From contig NZ_CAKTGT010000003.1 of NCBI RefSeq assembly GCF_934561735.1, positions 212,263 through 276,262 of the forward strand: DNA of 64,000 bases, read 5' to 3'. Positions 21,042 through 29,195 of this stretch are shown piece after piece; the stretch's first letter is position 1, and each line of letters begins with the position of its first letter. Under the pieces are notes generated by a model, which saw only the letters and a list, made by a program, of their open reading frames with translations, did no database searches and was not told where the DNA came from. Source of the stretch: an uncultured Eubacterium sp. Its GTDB lineage: Bacteria; Bacillota; Clostridia; Oscillospirales; Acutalibacteraceae. The translations under genes and the position numbers were made by a program.

Positions 21042-23318
21042 TTAGTTAAATGCCTGAGTGACAGACTGTGAATATATTGTTTTGATATTATTATTGCTGT
21101 CTCTATATGTTACATAAGCAACAGCGGTAAATGCCTTTACACTTGAAGTCTTTGAAACATTCATATAAATTGAATATTCGTTGTGCTTAGACACTTTTTC
21201 GCCCTTAACAGCCCTTGTTTTTCCGTTGGCTGAAATTTGTGCACCCCACTCTACAAGTTTGCAATCATCAGGAAGATAGAACTTACAGTTGAATACTGCA
21301 CGGTTTTTGGTGTATTCGGTTTCTGAAGCAATCTCGCCTGCGTCATTAACCTTTGTAGCATAGCTGCCGGTGATAGCAACCTTTGCAACTCTTGCGTCTT
21401 TTTCAACCGGCACAACATAGATTTCTTTTGTTTTAGGTGCATAAAATTCATTGCGATTAAGATATGTAAGAATACTGTCGCCACCGTTTGCTGTTGTTGC
21501 AAGTGCAAAATACTCATCATCCTTTGCACCTACAAGAGATACAAGACTATCATAGCTGTATGTCTTTTTACCGTCGGCAAAGCCATCATAATAAACTGTA
21601 CAGTAATCATTTTCAACTTGCTTTGCGGTATACTTTGCTTTAACGGCAATTTCCTCGCCGTTACCTGTTACAGAAGCGTTATCCCAAGAATCAAAATTAT
21701 AGAACGGCACATCAGGTGCTTTTGTATATTTGTCGGAAGTAAGCGTGTCACCCTTTTTAAGATACTTAACATCAATTACCCTGCCGTTGAAACCGTAGAA
21801 CACAACTTTTGAATAATCCGCACTGACAACATTATCCTCAAGCGGAACAACATAAGCGTCAACAATTGCATCCATCGTTACATACAAGGTAAAAATCGAA
21901 TCAATTGTACCGACTGTTGTATGTGTTTTATTATCATCTGTATGAATAACCCAGCGCTTGACACATTCTTTTGTTTCATCAATATCGGAATGAATAAAAA
22001 ATCTTGCTCCGTATTCAGCCTCATAATGTTTTGATGTAACCGGTGTTGAGCTGTCATTTTTATAAATATTGACTGTGATTGTAAAATTCTTCTTGCGAAG
22101 CATAGTTTGTGCAGTAATAAGCTGTGCGGTCAAATCGTCAAGTGCTTCTTGGGTTTCAACAGTTTCAGCCTTTGCAATCACATCATTATATATTTTCTCA
22201 AATTCCGCATACGAATTACTCTCATATTCGTCATTTTTACTCTGATTACTAATGATAGTATCGCATTTTTCTTTTGCCGCATTATAGGCTGTGAAATCAA
22301 TCTTCGATTTTAATTTGAGATTTTTTGCAGAATTATAATTTTCTACAACAGTTTTGACTTTTGTTGCAATATCTGCAATTTCTGTACGAAACAACTTAGA
22401 GCTCAAAGTCATGTTAGAAAGCAAAGTTTTAATATCAAAATCAAGAATATCACGAACAGCCTTGTAGTAATTATTAACCGATTCTTCTGTGTACAAAGAT
22501 GATTTTCCTTTGATTTCGGTATATTCTTTCTTAAGATTTTCCAAAATAACTCTATATGGCTTTAAATTCAACACATATGCAGTATGTTCTAAATTTACAG
22601 AACCTGTTACTTTAGTAGTTGAATACTGAAATCCGATATCCAAGCTTGTTGGTAATGCTTCATAATAGTTTTCTTCGTCACCGCTGCCGGCATACTTTAT
22701 GTAATTTCGCCAAAACTTATTTTGATTCATAGCAAATGAATTGTTAGTTAAGTGATCGCCGTCATATTTACTCGAAAAGCATTGAGGGTCTTTATCATAA
22801 GTTAAATTTGATATACTTGTGCATCTTTCCCAATCTTTAACGAATTCAAAATTTTTTACATCTTGCGGTATACTGACATATCTAATATAGCAAGAAGTAG
22901 AATCATATTTATTCAAAAAGTATTTAGCAAAAACAACAGGAAAACGAATATCATCATTTTGACCTGTATAAACTGCAACAGCATATTGCAATTCGCCAGT
23001 ACCAAATCTTTCATTAGTGCTGTCGTTTAATTTAAGTTCTGTAAGAACAGGAAATTTGCTAAAACCGGCGGTTGTGTAAATACCACTCATATACTCTTTA
23101 TCAGCCGTAGCAACAAGTTGCTGTTCAGGAAGAGTTAGTGACGCAGTATCAATTTTGCTGTCAATATAGCTTTCCAGCTCTTGGTTAGTCATTTCGGCAG
23201 TTGTGCCGTCCTCGTTTACAGATGCCGATTGCTCGGCAAGTGCCATATACGGAAATGAAGAAATCATCATAATTACCGCAATAAAAAAGGCAAGAGTCTT
23301 TTTAAATATTTTTGTCAT
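21042..23318 (-). CDS. Large secreted protein with a FIVAR-like module
   Basis: A 758-residue exported protein of unknown role. A Sec signal peptide covers about 1-28, with predicted cleavage after ALA. The middle holds a helical FIVAR-like module (about 335-415), recognisable by the spacing in YAEFEKIYNDVIAKAE and TQEALDDLTAQL. Several beta-rich, immunoglobulin-like segments follow, with repeated aromatic patterns such as FYNFDSWDNA. No sortase signal, dockerin or catalytic motif is visible. The C-terminus ends QAFN. GGAGGAAC precedes the ATG. It is followed 13 bases later by the 44-residue peptide gene. Confidence 0.75.
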   Translation of the reverse strand: MTKIFKKTLAFFIAVIMMISSFPYMALAEQSASVNEDGTTAEMTNQELESYIDSKIDTASLTLPEQQLVATADKEYMSGIYTTAGFSKFPVLTELKLNDSTNERFGTGELQYAVAVYTGQNDDIRFPVVFAKYFLNKYDSTSCYIRYVSIPQDVKNFEFVKDWERCTSISNLTYDKDPQCFSSKYDGDHLTNNSFAMNQNKFWRNYIKYAGSGDEENYYEALPTSLDIGFQYSTTKVTGSVNLEHTAYVLNLKPYRVILENLKKEYTEIKGKSSLYTEESVNNYYKAVRDILDFDIKTLLSNMTLSSKLFRTEIADIATKVKTVVENYNSAKNLKLKSKIDFTAYNAAKEKCDTIISNQSKNDEYESNSYAEFEKIYNDVIAKAETVETQEALDDLTAQLITAQTMLRKKNFTITVNIYKNDSSTPVTSKHYEAEYGARFFIHSDIDETKECVKRWVIHTDDNKTHTTVGTIDSIFTLYVTMDAIVDAYVVPLEDNVVSADYSKVVFYGFNGRVIDVKYLKKGDTLTSDKYTKAPDVPFYNFDSWDNASVTGNGEEIAVKAKYTAKQVENDYCTVYYDGFADGKKTYSYDSLVSLVGAKDDEYFALATTANGGDSILTYLNRNEFYAPKTKEIYVVPVEKDARVAKVAITGSYATKVNDAGEIASETEYTKNRAVFNCKFYLPDDCKLVEWGAQISANGKTRAVKGEKVSKHNEYSIYMNVSKTSSVKAFTAVAYVTYRDSNNNIKTIYSQSVTQAFN

Positions 23319-23380
23319 AAATGTGTTCCTCCATAATAAATATTTACTTTTTTTGACAAAGGTATAAAAAAGCCAAAATT

Positions 23381-23413
23381 AAAAGACGGCTTATTTTATC
23401 ATAAACCGCCTTT
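23381..23413 (-). terminator. Hairpin with T-rich tail upstream of the secreted protein gene
   Basis: On the minus strand, AAAGGCGGTTTAT pairs with ATAAGCCGTCTTT (with G-U pairs), followed by TTTTAATTTT. It lies between fprA and the FIVAR gene. It could be the fprA terminator or an attenuator in the leader of the secreted protein gene. Confidence 0.5.
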
Positions 23414-23554
23414 AGCTTCAATGAATATTTTATTTTTTTATTGTAGAATTATGCACTTAATTTGGGAAAATTACTGTTAATTTTGACGATAAAAGACTCA
23501 TTTGTCAGATTTATCCATACTTTCAGGCATTTTGCACAACAGTTTTACTTGCAA

Positions 23555-23712
23555 CAAGGGGAGCCTCCCCTTAAATGTAAGGGGAGGTGGATTTTTGCGT
23601 AGCAAAAAGACGGAGGGGTTTTACTTGCTAAATTTAACCCATCAATTTCTTTTAACCCTCAGTCGCACATAAAGTGCGACAGCTCCCCTTGATTACATGA
23701 CAAGGGGAGCCT
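23555..23712. repeat. Multi-hairpin intergenic repeat bounded by 12-bp direct repeats
   Basis: The 158-base block begins and ends with CAAGGGGAGCCT (23555-23566 and 23701-23712). Inside are four hairpins: CCTCCCCTT/AAGGGGAGG, TTTTTGC/GCAAAAA, TCGCAC/GTGCGA and CTCCCCTTG/CAAGGGGAG. It contains no gene. A shortened related block is nested at 57261-57316. Blocks of this style (AACCC-CAGTC-hairpin-CAGCTCCCCTT) are, as far as I recall, common between genes of gut Clostridia, and their function is unknown. Confidence 0.8.
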
Positions 23713-23729
23713 GATTCATTAAAAAGCCG

Positions 23730-24890
23730 TTAGAATTTTTGTATAATTTCGTCTGCAAGTTCTTCGAGTTCAGAAACATACGCATCGGTAAGTCTTGTTT
23801 TTATCGTAACCGTTTTGTCAACAAGAGTGATGTTTGCCATTTTTTCAAAATGTGCTTTCATCGCCTTAATTGCACTCGGTGCCCACGAAGCGTTTTCAAC
23901 AAGTGCAACGGTTCTGTTTTGAAAAGCCTTATGTTCAAGACGATTGAGATAATCCTCCATAGGAGTAAACACGCCTGCGTCATATGACGAAGCCATACAA
24001 ACAAGCACGCTGTGGCGGAAGCCGTCCTCAACCGCTTCCGCAAGGTCATCGCGGGTAAGGTCGGCAATTGCAACTCTCGGACAGCCTTTTTCCTCAAGAA
24101 TTTCTTTAAGCTTTTGAGCCGCAAGCCAAGTATTGCCGTGGATTGAAGCACAGGCAATGAACACGCCCTCGTTTTCAGGCTCGTAAGCAGACCACTTTTT
24201 GTAAAGCTCAATCACTTCGGGAATTGTATCTGTAAGAACAGGACCGTGAAGCGGACAAATTGTTGCTATATCAAGCTTTGCTGCTTTGCCGAGAAGAGTT
24301 TGAACAGGTTTGCCGTATTTGCCTACAATATTAAAATAATATCTTCTTGCTTCGCAATTCCAAGCTTCATCAGCATCAACCGTGCCGAATTTGCCAAACG
24401 CATCGGCAGAGAACAAAATCTTTTCACTGCTTTCATAAGATACCATAACCTCAGGCCAATGAACCATAGGTGCAGTTACAAATGTAAGTGTATGCGAACC
24501 GAGTTCAAGAGTGTCACCCTCTTTAACGGCGATAACTCTCGCCGGGTCAACATCGCAAAACTGCGGCAACATACGAAGTGCCGCCCCGGTCATAACAAGC
24601 TGCATATCCGGATATTTATCCGCAATTTCCTGAATACCGTAGCTATGGTCAGGTTCAAGATGCTGAACAACGAGATAATCGGGCTTTTTATCACCCAAAA
24701 CATCATTCAAATGAGCTTGCCATCTGTCAACGGCGATTTTATCAACCGTATCCATAACAGCAATTTTGTCATCAAGAATAACATAGGAATTGTAAGCCAT
24801 TCCCTTTTCGAGCATATACTGACCTTCAAAAAGGTCAATATTATAATCGTTTACACCTATGTATTTTACACTATCACTTATTTTAATCAT
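23730..24890 (-). CDS. FprA-family A-type flavoprotein (flavo-diiron oxygen/NO reductase)
   Basis: A 386-residue two-domain enzyme. The N-terminal metallo-beta-lactamase domain has the diiron ligand block HLEPDH (77-82), a later His at 144 (MVHWPEV) and an Asp in LFSADAFGKFG. The C-terminal part (about 240-386) is a flavodoxin-like FMN domain. Anaerobes use these proteins to reduce O2 to water, or NO, with electrons from rubredoxin or F420. No rubredoxin domain is fused. I use the ATG at 24890, which has AAAGGA at the right distance; the longer frame from 24917 adds nine residues. Its role is likely oxygen defence. Confidence 0.92.
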   Translation of the reverse strand: MIKISDSVKYIGVNDYNIDLFEGQYMLEKGMAYNSYVILDDKIAVMDTVDKIAVDRWQAHLNDVLGDKKPDYLVVQHLEPDHSYGIQEIADKYPDMQLVMTGAALRMLPQFCDVDPARVIAVKEGDTLELGSHTLTFVTAPMVHWPEVMVSYESSEKILFSADAFGKFGTVDADEAWNCEARRYYFNIVGKYGKPVQTLLGKAAKLDIATICPLHGPVLTDTIPEVIELYKKWSAYEPENEGVFIACASIHGNTWLAAQKLKEILEEKGCPRVAIADLTRDDLAEAVEDGFRHSVLVCMASSYDAGVFTPMEDYLNRLEHKAFQNRTVALVENASWAPSAIKAMKAHFEKMANITLVDKTVTIKTRLTDAYVSELEELADEIIQKF

Positions 24891-24923
24891 AGTTTTTCCT
24901 TTCAAATAAATAATCAATCTGCC

Positions 24924-24947
24924 GTAGGGGCGAACTTTGTTCGCCTA
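24924..24947. repeat. Short GTAGGGG hairpin repeat
   Basis: GTAGGGGCGAAC-TTT-GTTCGCC forms a perfect 7-bp hairpin in the short gap between fprA and the alcohol dehydrogenase. A sister sequence (GTAGGGGATAGGC-TT-GCCTATCCC) lies at 38494-38518. Both share the GTAGGGG lead-in but differ in the stem. Confidence 0.6.
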
Positions 24948-24948
24948 A

Positions 24949-26082
24949 TTAATACTTCAATGCTATATACATATTATATATATCCTCTTCGGTAAGTTCA
25001 ATAGGATTTCGTTTCATAAGCATTGACATACTCTTTTGGGTAAGTTCTTTAATCTGCTCATCGGTTGTACATCCGATTTCTTCAAGTGTTGAGCGCATAC
25101 CCATACGCTTTTTCATAGCGGAAATTTCGTCCGCCATAGCCTGCGGAGTATCAAAGCCGCAATCCTTTGCAAATGCGGTAATTCTGCCGTCGGAATCGGC
25201 ATGTTCGGCATTGAACTTCACAAAATAATCAAGTGTGAACGCACAAGCCTCGCCGTGAGGCACGCCGTAAATATTGGTGAGCGGAAACGAGCAAGCGTGA
25301 GAGCCGGTTGTTCTCGGATGGCTGAACGCAACACCCGCAACAATAGAAGCCTCCGCCATTTTTTCTCTTGCCTCCAATTCATCAGGATGATTATATGCAC
25401 GCTCCAAATACTTAAAAACAAGCCTTGCCGCATAAATTGAACACGCAGAACAAATCGGCTGATTGAGAGTTGCCCAATAGCTTTCGATTGCGTGTGACAG
25501 CACATCAAGACCGGTTGAAGCAGTAATCTGCGGCGGCACGGTGAGTGTCAACACAGGATCGATAACCGCAATTTTAGGATACATCGCCGGGTCATTCATC
25601 GGTTGCTTGAGATTTTGCGTCAAATCCGTAAGAACGGAAATATTTGTAACCTCGCTTGCAGTTCCCGATGTGGTTGTTACGGCAATCATAGGGATAGCCT
25701 CGGCAGAAGTTACAGCCTTGCCTCCGCTGTGATAAGATTCGATTTTGTCGTTCCCCTTTACAATGGCACAAGCCGCCTTACAGCAATCCATAGGCGAACC
25801 GCCGCCGAGAGCCACGGCAAAATCTGCGTTGACCTCTCGCATAACCGCAACGCAAGCGTTTACATTGTCGGTTGTAGGGTTTGGTCTTATGTCGGAAAAC
25901 ACAGCTTTGATTCTGCCGTTTGAAAGCGAAACAAATTCATCGGCAAGTCCGTTTTTTGCAAACGAATGCGAACATACAAGCACACCGACTTTACCGCCTA
26001 TTTCATCAATAAATGCAGGAAGTTCTTTGTGCCTGCCGACGCCGAAAACCAACTTAACAGGCAAATTAAAATCCCAATTCAC
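24949..26082 (-). CDS. Iron-containing alcohol dehydrogenase
   Basis: A 377-residue group III alcohol dehydrogenase. The nucleotide-binding GGGSPMDCCKA lies near 94-104 and TTTSGTASEVTN near 135-146. Iron ligands are supplied by STGLDVLSHAIES (Asp and His) and GSHACSFPLTNIYGVPHGEAC (His and His). Substrate cannot be told from sequence. I start it at the GTG at 26082, which has GAGGTGAT upstream and gives the N-terminus (M)NWDFNLPVKLVFG; the frame extends to 26139 without a good site. It lies 58 bases upstream of fprA on the same strand, separated by a short hairpin repeat. Confidence 0.9.
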   Translation of the reverse strand: MNWDFNLPVKLVFGVGRHKELPAFIDEIGGKVGVLVCSHSFAKNGLADEFVSLSNGRIKAVFSDIRPNPTTDNVNACVAVMREVNADFAVALGGGSPMDCCKAACAIVKGNDKIESYHSGGKAVTSAEAIPMIAVTTTSGTASEVTNISVLTDLTQNLKQPMNDPAMYPKIAVIDPVLTLTVPPQITASTGLDVLSHAIESYWATLNQPICSACSIYAARLVFKYLERAYNHPDELEAREKMAEASIVAGVAFSHPRTTGSHACSFPLTNIYGVPHGEACAFTLDYFVKFNAEHADSDGRITAFAKDCGFDTPQAMADEISAMKKRMGMRSTLEEIGCTTDEQIKELTQKSMSMLMKRNPIELTEEDIYNMYIALKY

Positions 26083-26182
26083 ACTTATCACCTCAAAATT
26101 AATTATTTCATCTGTCATTTTACCACAAATCATCCGCAAATAAAATATTTTTTATAAAAAAAGAAATTTTGTAAAATAATCC

Positions 26183-26211
26183 TTGACAACGGCATTTTTT
26201 TATAGTATACT
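26183..26211 (+). promoter_or_regulatory. Promoter for the tRNA-Pro region
   Basis: TTGACA (26183-26188, consensus) and TATACT (26206-26211) have a 17-base spacer. The transcript would run through a short hairpin leader (AATGAGC-AAT-GCTCATT near 26271-26287), the half tRNA copy, the GC-rich insert and then the full tRNA-Pro. Confidence 0.85.
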
Positions 26212-26295
26212 CTTAAAGCATTAAGTAATTAAGGCGTAACACTCCTGCGGGAGTTTTACATATAACAAACAATGAGCAATGCTCATTAACATATT

Positions 26296-26335
26296 TCGAG
26301 GTGTAACTCAGTTTGGCTAGAGTGCCTGCTTTGGG
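26296..26335 (+). pseudogene. Truncated copy of tRNA-Pro: 5' half only, ending in the anticodon loop
   Basis: These 40 bases are identical to 26488-26527, the 5' end of tRNA-Pro(TGG) plus one preceding base. The identity stops one base after the anticodon. The 3' half is missing; a GC-rich segment follows instead. It cannot fold as a tRNA. The form suggests an attachment-site-like duplication or a recombination scar. Confidence 0.85.
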
Positions 26336-26487
26336 TGACGAAAGCGACCGCTGCCGGCGGCAGATGAAGGGAGCTTGAGGAAGCGCAGCAAAACAGAGCA
26401 ATGGACACGGCAGTGTGCAGTGCGACGATTTAGCAAGAGGGCGACCAAAGCACAAAAGAGCAAGACCTCAAAAATTTAATAATCATA
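26336..26487 (+). other. GC-rich insert between half and full tRNA-Pro
   Basis: The first ~115 bases are clearly richer in GC than the flanks. They include a hairpin CTGCC-GGC-GGCAG (26351-26363). Short inverted sequences TGCTTTGG (26327-26334) and CCAAAGCA (26445-26452) bracket the GC-rich part. No credible gene was found; the minus-strand frame at 26213-26455 has low-complexity composition and no good start site. Confidence 0.55.
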
Positions 26488-26488
26488 T

Positions 26489-26566
26489 CGAGGTGTAACT
26501 CAGTTTGGCTAGAGTGCCTGCTTTGGGAGCAGGATGCCGCAGGTTCGAGTCCTGTCACCTCGACCA
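26489..26566 (+). tRNA. tRNA-Pro (anticodon TGG)
   Basis: The acceptor stem CGAGGTG pairs with CACCTCG, followed by A and an encoded CCA. The anticodon arm is CCTGC-TTTGGGA-GCAGG, giving TGG. The T arm has the GGTTCGAGTCC pattern. All four arms are present. Confidence 0.97.
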
Positions 26567-26570
26567 ATTC

Positions 26571-26596
26571 AGCAGGTTTTTTAACCTGCTTTATTT
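26571..26596 (+). terminator. Terminator of tRNA-Pro
   Basis: AGCAGGTT-tttt-AACCTGCT followed by TTTATTTTAT, starting four bases after the CCA end. Confidence 0.88.
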
Positions 26597-26832
26597 TATG
26601 TCAAAAAAGCCCCAAAACGCCCTATTTATAAAGGTTTCAAGACTTTTAAGGTATCATTGGATGAATGTAAAATACTGTTGCGTTGCACACCTTTTGCACA
26701 CATTTTTATTTTGTAACAATTAATTCAAACACAAAAGCATTTATTACTTAAAATAAAATCACAGCATGTAGACTTCTTTTGACGCTTATGATATAATTAA
26801 AAAACACTAATTTAATATTTCAAGGTATTACT
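26597..26832 (+). promoter_or_regulatory. Spacer with Nudix gene promoter
   Basis: This AT-rich spacer holds TATAAT at 26792-26797 with an upstream TG (TGATATAAT) and a weak -35 (TAGACT) 17 bases before it, 36 bases from the Nudix start. Nothing else is recognised in it. Confidence 0.55.
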
Positions 26833-27288
26833 ATGAGCAGATATGAAAAAATCGAATTAACCAATATGTGTATGATTTATGACAACAACGGTAATGTTGT
26901 GGTTCAAGATAAAATCAACCAATCTTGGGGTGGCATCACTTTCCCCGGCGGTCATATTGAAAAACAAGAATCTTTTGTTGATTCTGTTATCAGGGAAGTT
27001 AAAGAAGAAACCGGGCTTATCATTAAAAATCCTAAATTATGCGGCATTAAGTGGTGGGAAGTAAAAAGAAACAAACGCTATGTGGTTTTGCTTTTTAAAA
27101 CCAACGAATATTCCGGAACCTTAAAATCATCCAACGAAGGAAAGGTATTTTGGACAAAACTTGAAACACTAAAAACTTTGAATCTTGCCGAAAGTTTTGA
27201 TAAAATAATTGATGTTTTTTGTGAAGATAATGTTCAGGAATACATACAACGGAAAGACCACGATAAATGGATTGATATATTTAAATAA
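26833..27288 (+). CDS. Nudix hydrolase (MutT/8-oxo-dGTPase-like)
   Basis: A 151-residue single-domain enzyme. The Nudix box is complete: Gly40, five residues, Glu46, seven residues, then REVKEETGL (54-62). The N-terminus (ELTNMCMIYDNNGNVVVQD) resembles the 8-oxo-dGTP diphosphatase group in Firmicutes, but substrate is not certain. AAGG precedes the ATG. It stands alone downstream of tRNA-Pro and is followed by its own terminator; the base composition is more AT-rich than that of housekeeping neighbours. Confidence 0.9.
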   Translation: MSRYEKIELTNMCMIYDNNGNVVVQDKINQSWGGITFPGGHIEKQESFVDSVIREVKEETGLIIKNPKLCGIKWWEVKRNKRYVVLLFKTNEYSGTLKSSNEGKVFWTKLETLKTLNLAESFDKIIDVFCEDNVQEYIQRKDHDKWIDIFK

Positions 27289-27292
27289 AGTT

Positions 27293-27336
27293 AAGGCACA
27301 ACCTACAGAATTTTTCTCCGTAAGTTGTGCCTTTTT
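27293..27336 (+). terminator. Terminator of the Nudix gene
   Basis: AAGGCACAAC (27293-27302) pairs with GTTGTGCCTT (27324-27333), with extra pairing inside the loop, followed by TTT. It could also act weakly on the minus strand. Confidence 0.85.
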
Positions 27337-27427
27337 CTCATCTATAAAACATTTGTTGGTTAACATTTTGTTGTTAATCTTATAACATAATATGATATAT
27401 ACAATATCGAAGCACCAAAATGTAATA

Positions 27428-27447
27428 GGACCGAGATTTCTCGGCCC
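27428..27447 (-). terminator. Possible terminator of the 146-residue protein gene
   Basis: CCGAGA-TT-TCTCGG is a perfect short hairpin extended by GG/CC, six bases past the stop of the gene at 27453. The T-tract after it on the minus strand is broken (TATTACATTTT), so this is only tentative. Confidence 0.45.
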
Positions 27448-27452
27448 GAGGT

Positions 27453-27893
27453 TCATTGTGAGTTTTTATTGATTTTTGAATTAGGGACTTCTTCAATATA
27501 TATTATTACATTTGACTTCTTTTCATATTTAATAATATATTTTGTTTTTTTGTTGAAATCCTTATTGAGGAAAATTTTTCTTGTTGTAATAGGATCCATA
27601 GTTAAATCATAGGTGTTATCTTTTTCATCAAAGAAATGATATTCCCGTCCAAAAATAACGCCGTTGCTACTCTGATAGTTATAGTTTACACTGATTGTTT
27701 CAATTTCAGGGTTAATTGCATAATTTACGTTTTTACAACCTAAAACCAACAAAAAAATACAAGCTACTATTACCACCATAAATTCATATGGCTTCCATTT
27801 CATCTTTTTTAAAGCATAAATACCACATATAAGAGCAATTACAGACATCACTATTAATGAAATTGCTTTTATCCAAATTCCATCAAAATACAT
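27453..27893 (-). CDS. Uncharacterised membrane protein, 146 residues
   Basis: No family recognised. Two N-terminal membrane segments (about 8-27 and 36-54) are followed by a soluble C-terminal part rich in Lys, Asn and Tyr. TAAGGAGAA precedes the ATG. It lies in a small AT-rich minus-strand group with the genes at 27952 and 28247; the composition differs from the flanking housekeeping genes, which hints at acquisition. Confidence 0.65.
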   Translation of the reverse strand: MYFDGIWIKAISLIVMSVIALICGIYALKKMKWKPYEFMVVIVACIFLLVLGCKNVNYAINPEIETISVNYNYQSSNGVIFGREYHFFDEKDNTYDLTMDPITTRKIFLNKDFNKKTKYIIKYEKKSNVIIYIEEVPNSKINKNSQ

Positions 27894-27951
27894 TATTATT
27901 CTCCTTAATATTTACAAAGAAGCCGAACACCCCCAACAAAAACCATCGGTT

Positions 27952-28227
27952 TTAGAAATTCAGCACTGCATCAATATCATATGAGCTTTTCTCATCTGTC
28001 CATTTGTGTTTTTCTAAAACTTCAATTTTATCATCTTGAAATTTTGTTTCTTTCAACCATTTAATAACTGCATCGTCATCATAAAGTACTTTTTTTACCG
28101 CATAGCATTGCTGCTTTTTTAACCATCGCTCAAATTCGTTATACAATCCTTTTCTGAGTTCCTTTTCGGCAATATCCGGAGTCTTGATAATTGTATAAAA
28201 CATATCGAATTCTAATTTTATTATCAT
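27952..28227 (-). CDS. Uncharacterised small protein, 91 residues
   Basis: No family recognised. I use the ATG at 28227, with AAAAAGG upstream; the frame extends to 28269 and would then overlap the preceding gene. The soluble, charged protein starts MIIKLEFDMFYTII and contains EFERWLKKQQCYAVKKVLYD, with no membrane segment. It lies 19 bases after the 258-residue membrane protein gene and is likely co-transcribed with it. Confidence 0.6.
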   Translation of the reverse strand: MIIKLEFDMFYTIIKTPDIAEKELRKGLYNEFERWLKKQQCYAVKKVLYDDDAVIKWLKETKFQDDKIEVLEKHKWTDEKSSYDIDAVLNF

Positions 28228-28246
28228 ATTATACCTTTTTTTATTC

Positions 28247-29023
28247 TTATATGCTGTTCCATTCGTCATATATACTCAGACTGTCATTAACAAAATCTTC
28301 GATTGAATAAGAATCTTTCAATAAATTCTCATCATTGAAAATCGCTATGTATCTAAAATCATTTTTAATAACAGTAAGAGCGTAACTTACAGAATCACCG
28401 TCAAGGTCATAATAAAGAGTATATTTTTCTTTTTCAACCTTATTTTTAAATGAATACTCGCTTTCGTCAATTATTTCAAAATCATCATTAAAAAAGCTAT
28501 ATTTGCCCTGTTGATATGAGCACAAAAACCTTATATCTTGATTATTATCTCTATAATATTTTTCTAAATATCCGGCTTTTGCAATAGGATTGTCAACACA
28601 AATATAATATGAATCCAAATCAGAAATAACACCCGAATATTCATCATCAAACGATAAATTGACATCGGAAAAATTTTTTACCTTTTGTGTGGCTGCCGGA
28701 ATGGCACCAACAAATTGAAAACAAAAAATAAATACAAGAGGAATAATAATTATTCTTTTGACAGAAGAATTATCTGTATTTTTATTTTTTAAATTTATAA
28801 TTTCAGAAACTATACAAATGATTGTTATGATATTAAAAACTATCAGTAATAAAAAGAACAAATAACCCGCAAACGAAAGATACAAATCATTCAGAAATCC
28901 GTCATACATCTCAACGGGGATTTTTGTTTTTATAACATACCTGTATACCAATATCATGCAAATGATATTCAACAGTAATTGTATTGTTAAGCAAATTATT
29001 GTTGAGCTCTTTTTAAGCATCAT
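28247..29023 (-). CDS. Uncharacterised membrane protein, 258 residues
   Basis: No family recognised. Three N-terminal membrane segments (about 7-30, 48-75 and 88-108) precede a soluble outer domain rich in Asp, Tyr and Ser (about 115-258). The start is uncertain: the GTG at 29032 is too close to GGGAG, so the ATG at 29023 is preferred. It heads the AT-rich group 27453-29023. Confidence 0.6.
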   Translation of the reverse strand: MMLKKSSTIICLTIQLLLNIICMILVYRYVIKTKIPVEMYDGFLNDLYLSFAGYLFFLLLIVFNIITIICIVSEIINLKNKNTDNSSVKRIIIIPLVFIFCFQFVGAIPAATQKVKNFSDVNLSFDDEYSGVISDLDSYYICVDNPIAKAGYLEKYYRDNNQDIRFLCSYQQGKYSFFNDDFEIIDESEYSFKNKVEKEKYTLYYDLDGDSVSYALTVIKNDFRYIAIFNDENLLKDSYSIEDFVNDSLSIYDEWNSI

Positions 29024-29195
29024 ATTTTTCACGCTCCCGTTTAATGTATCCGCTCCGTGCCTATGGCAAAATATAGTTTTAGTTTACCATTATTCGGCAC
29101 GCAAGTCAACATTCCCGAGCACGCGAAACGCTTGTCAAAGCTCAATATCCTACCGTTGTTACTGTATCATATTTATGTATAAAACAGTATGTATT

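Noticed and set aside
26213..26455. 80-codon minus-strand frame across the half tRNA copy and GC-rich insert
   Set aside because: It has no ribosome site, overlaps tRNA sequence, and shows Pro/Leu/Ser low complexity typical of non-coding GC-rich DNA.
26296..26566. Group I intron in tRNA-Pro
   Set aside because: An intron would be followed directly by the 3' half. Here the whole tRNA follows, so the upstream piece is a duplicate, not an exon.
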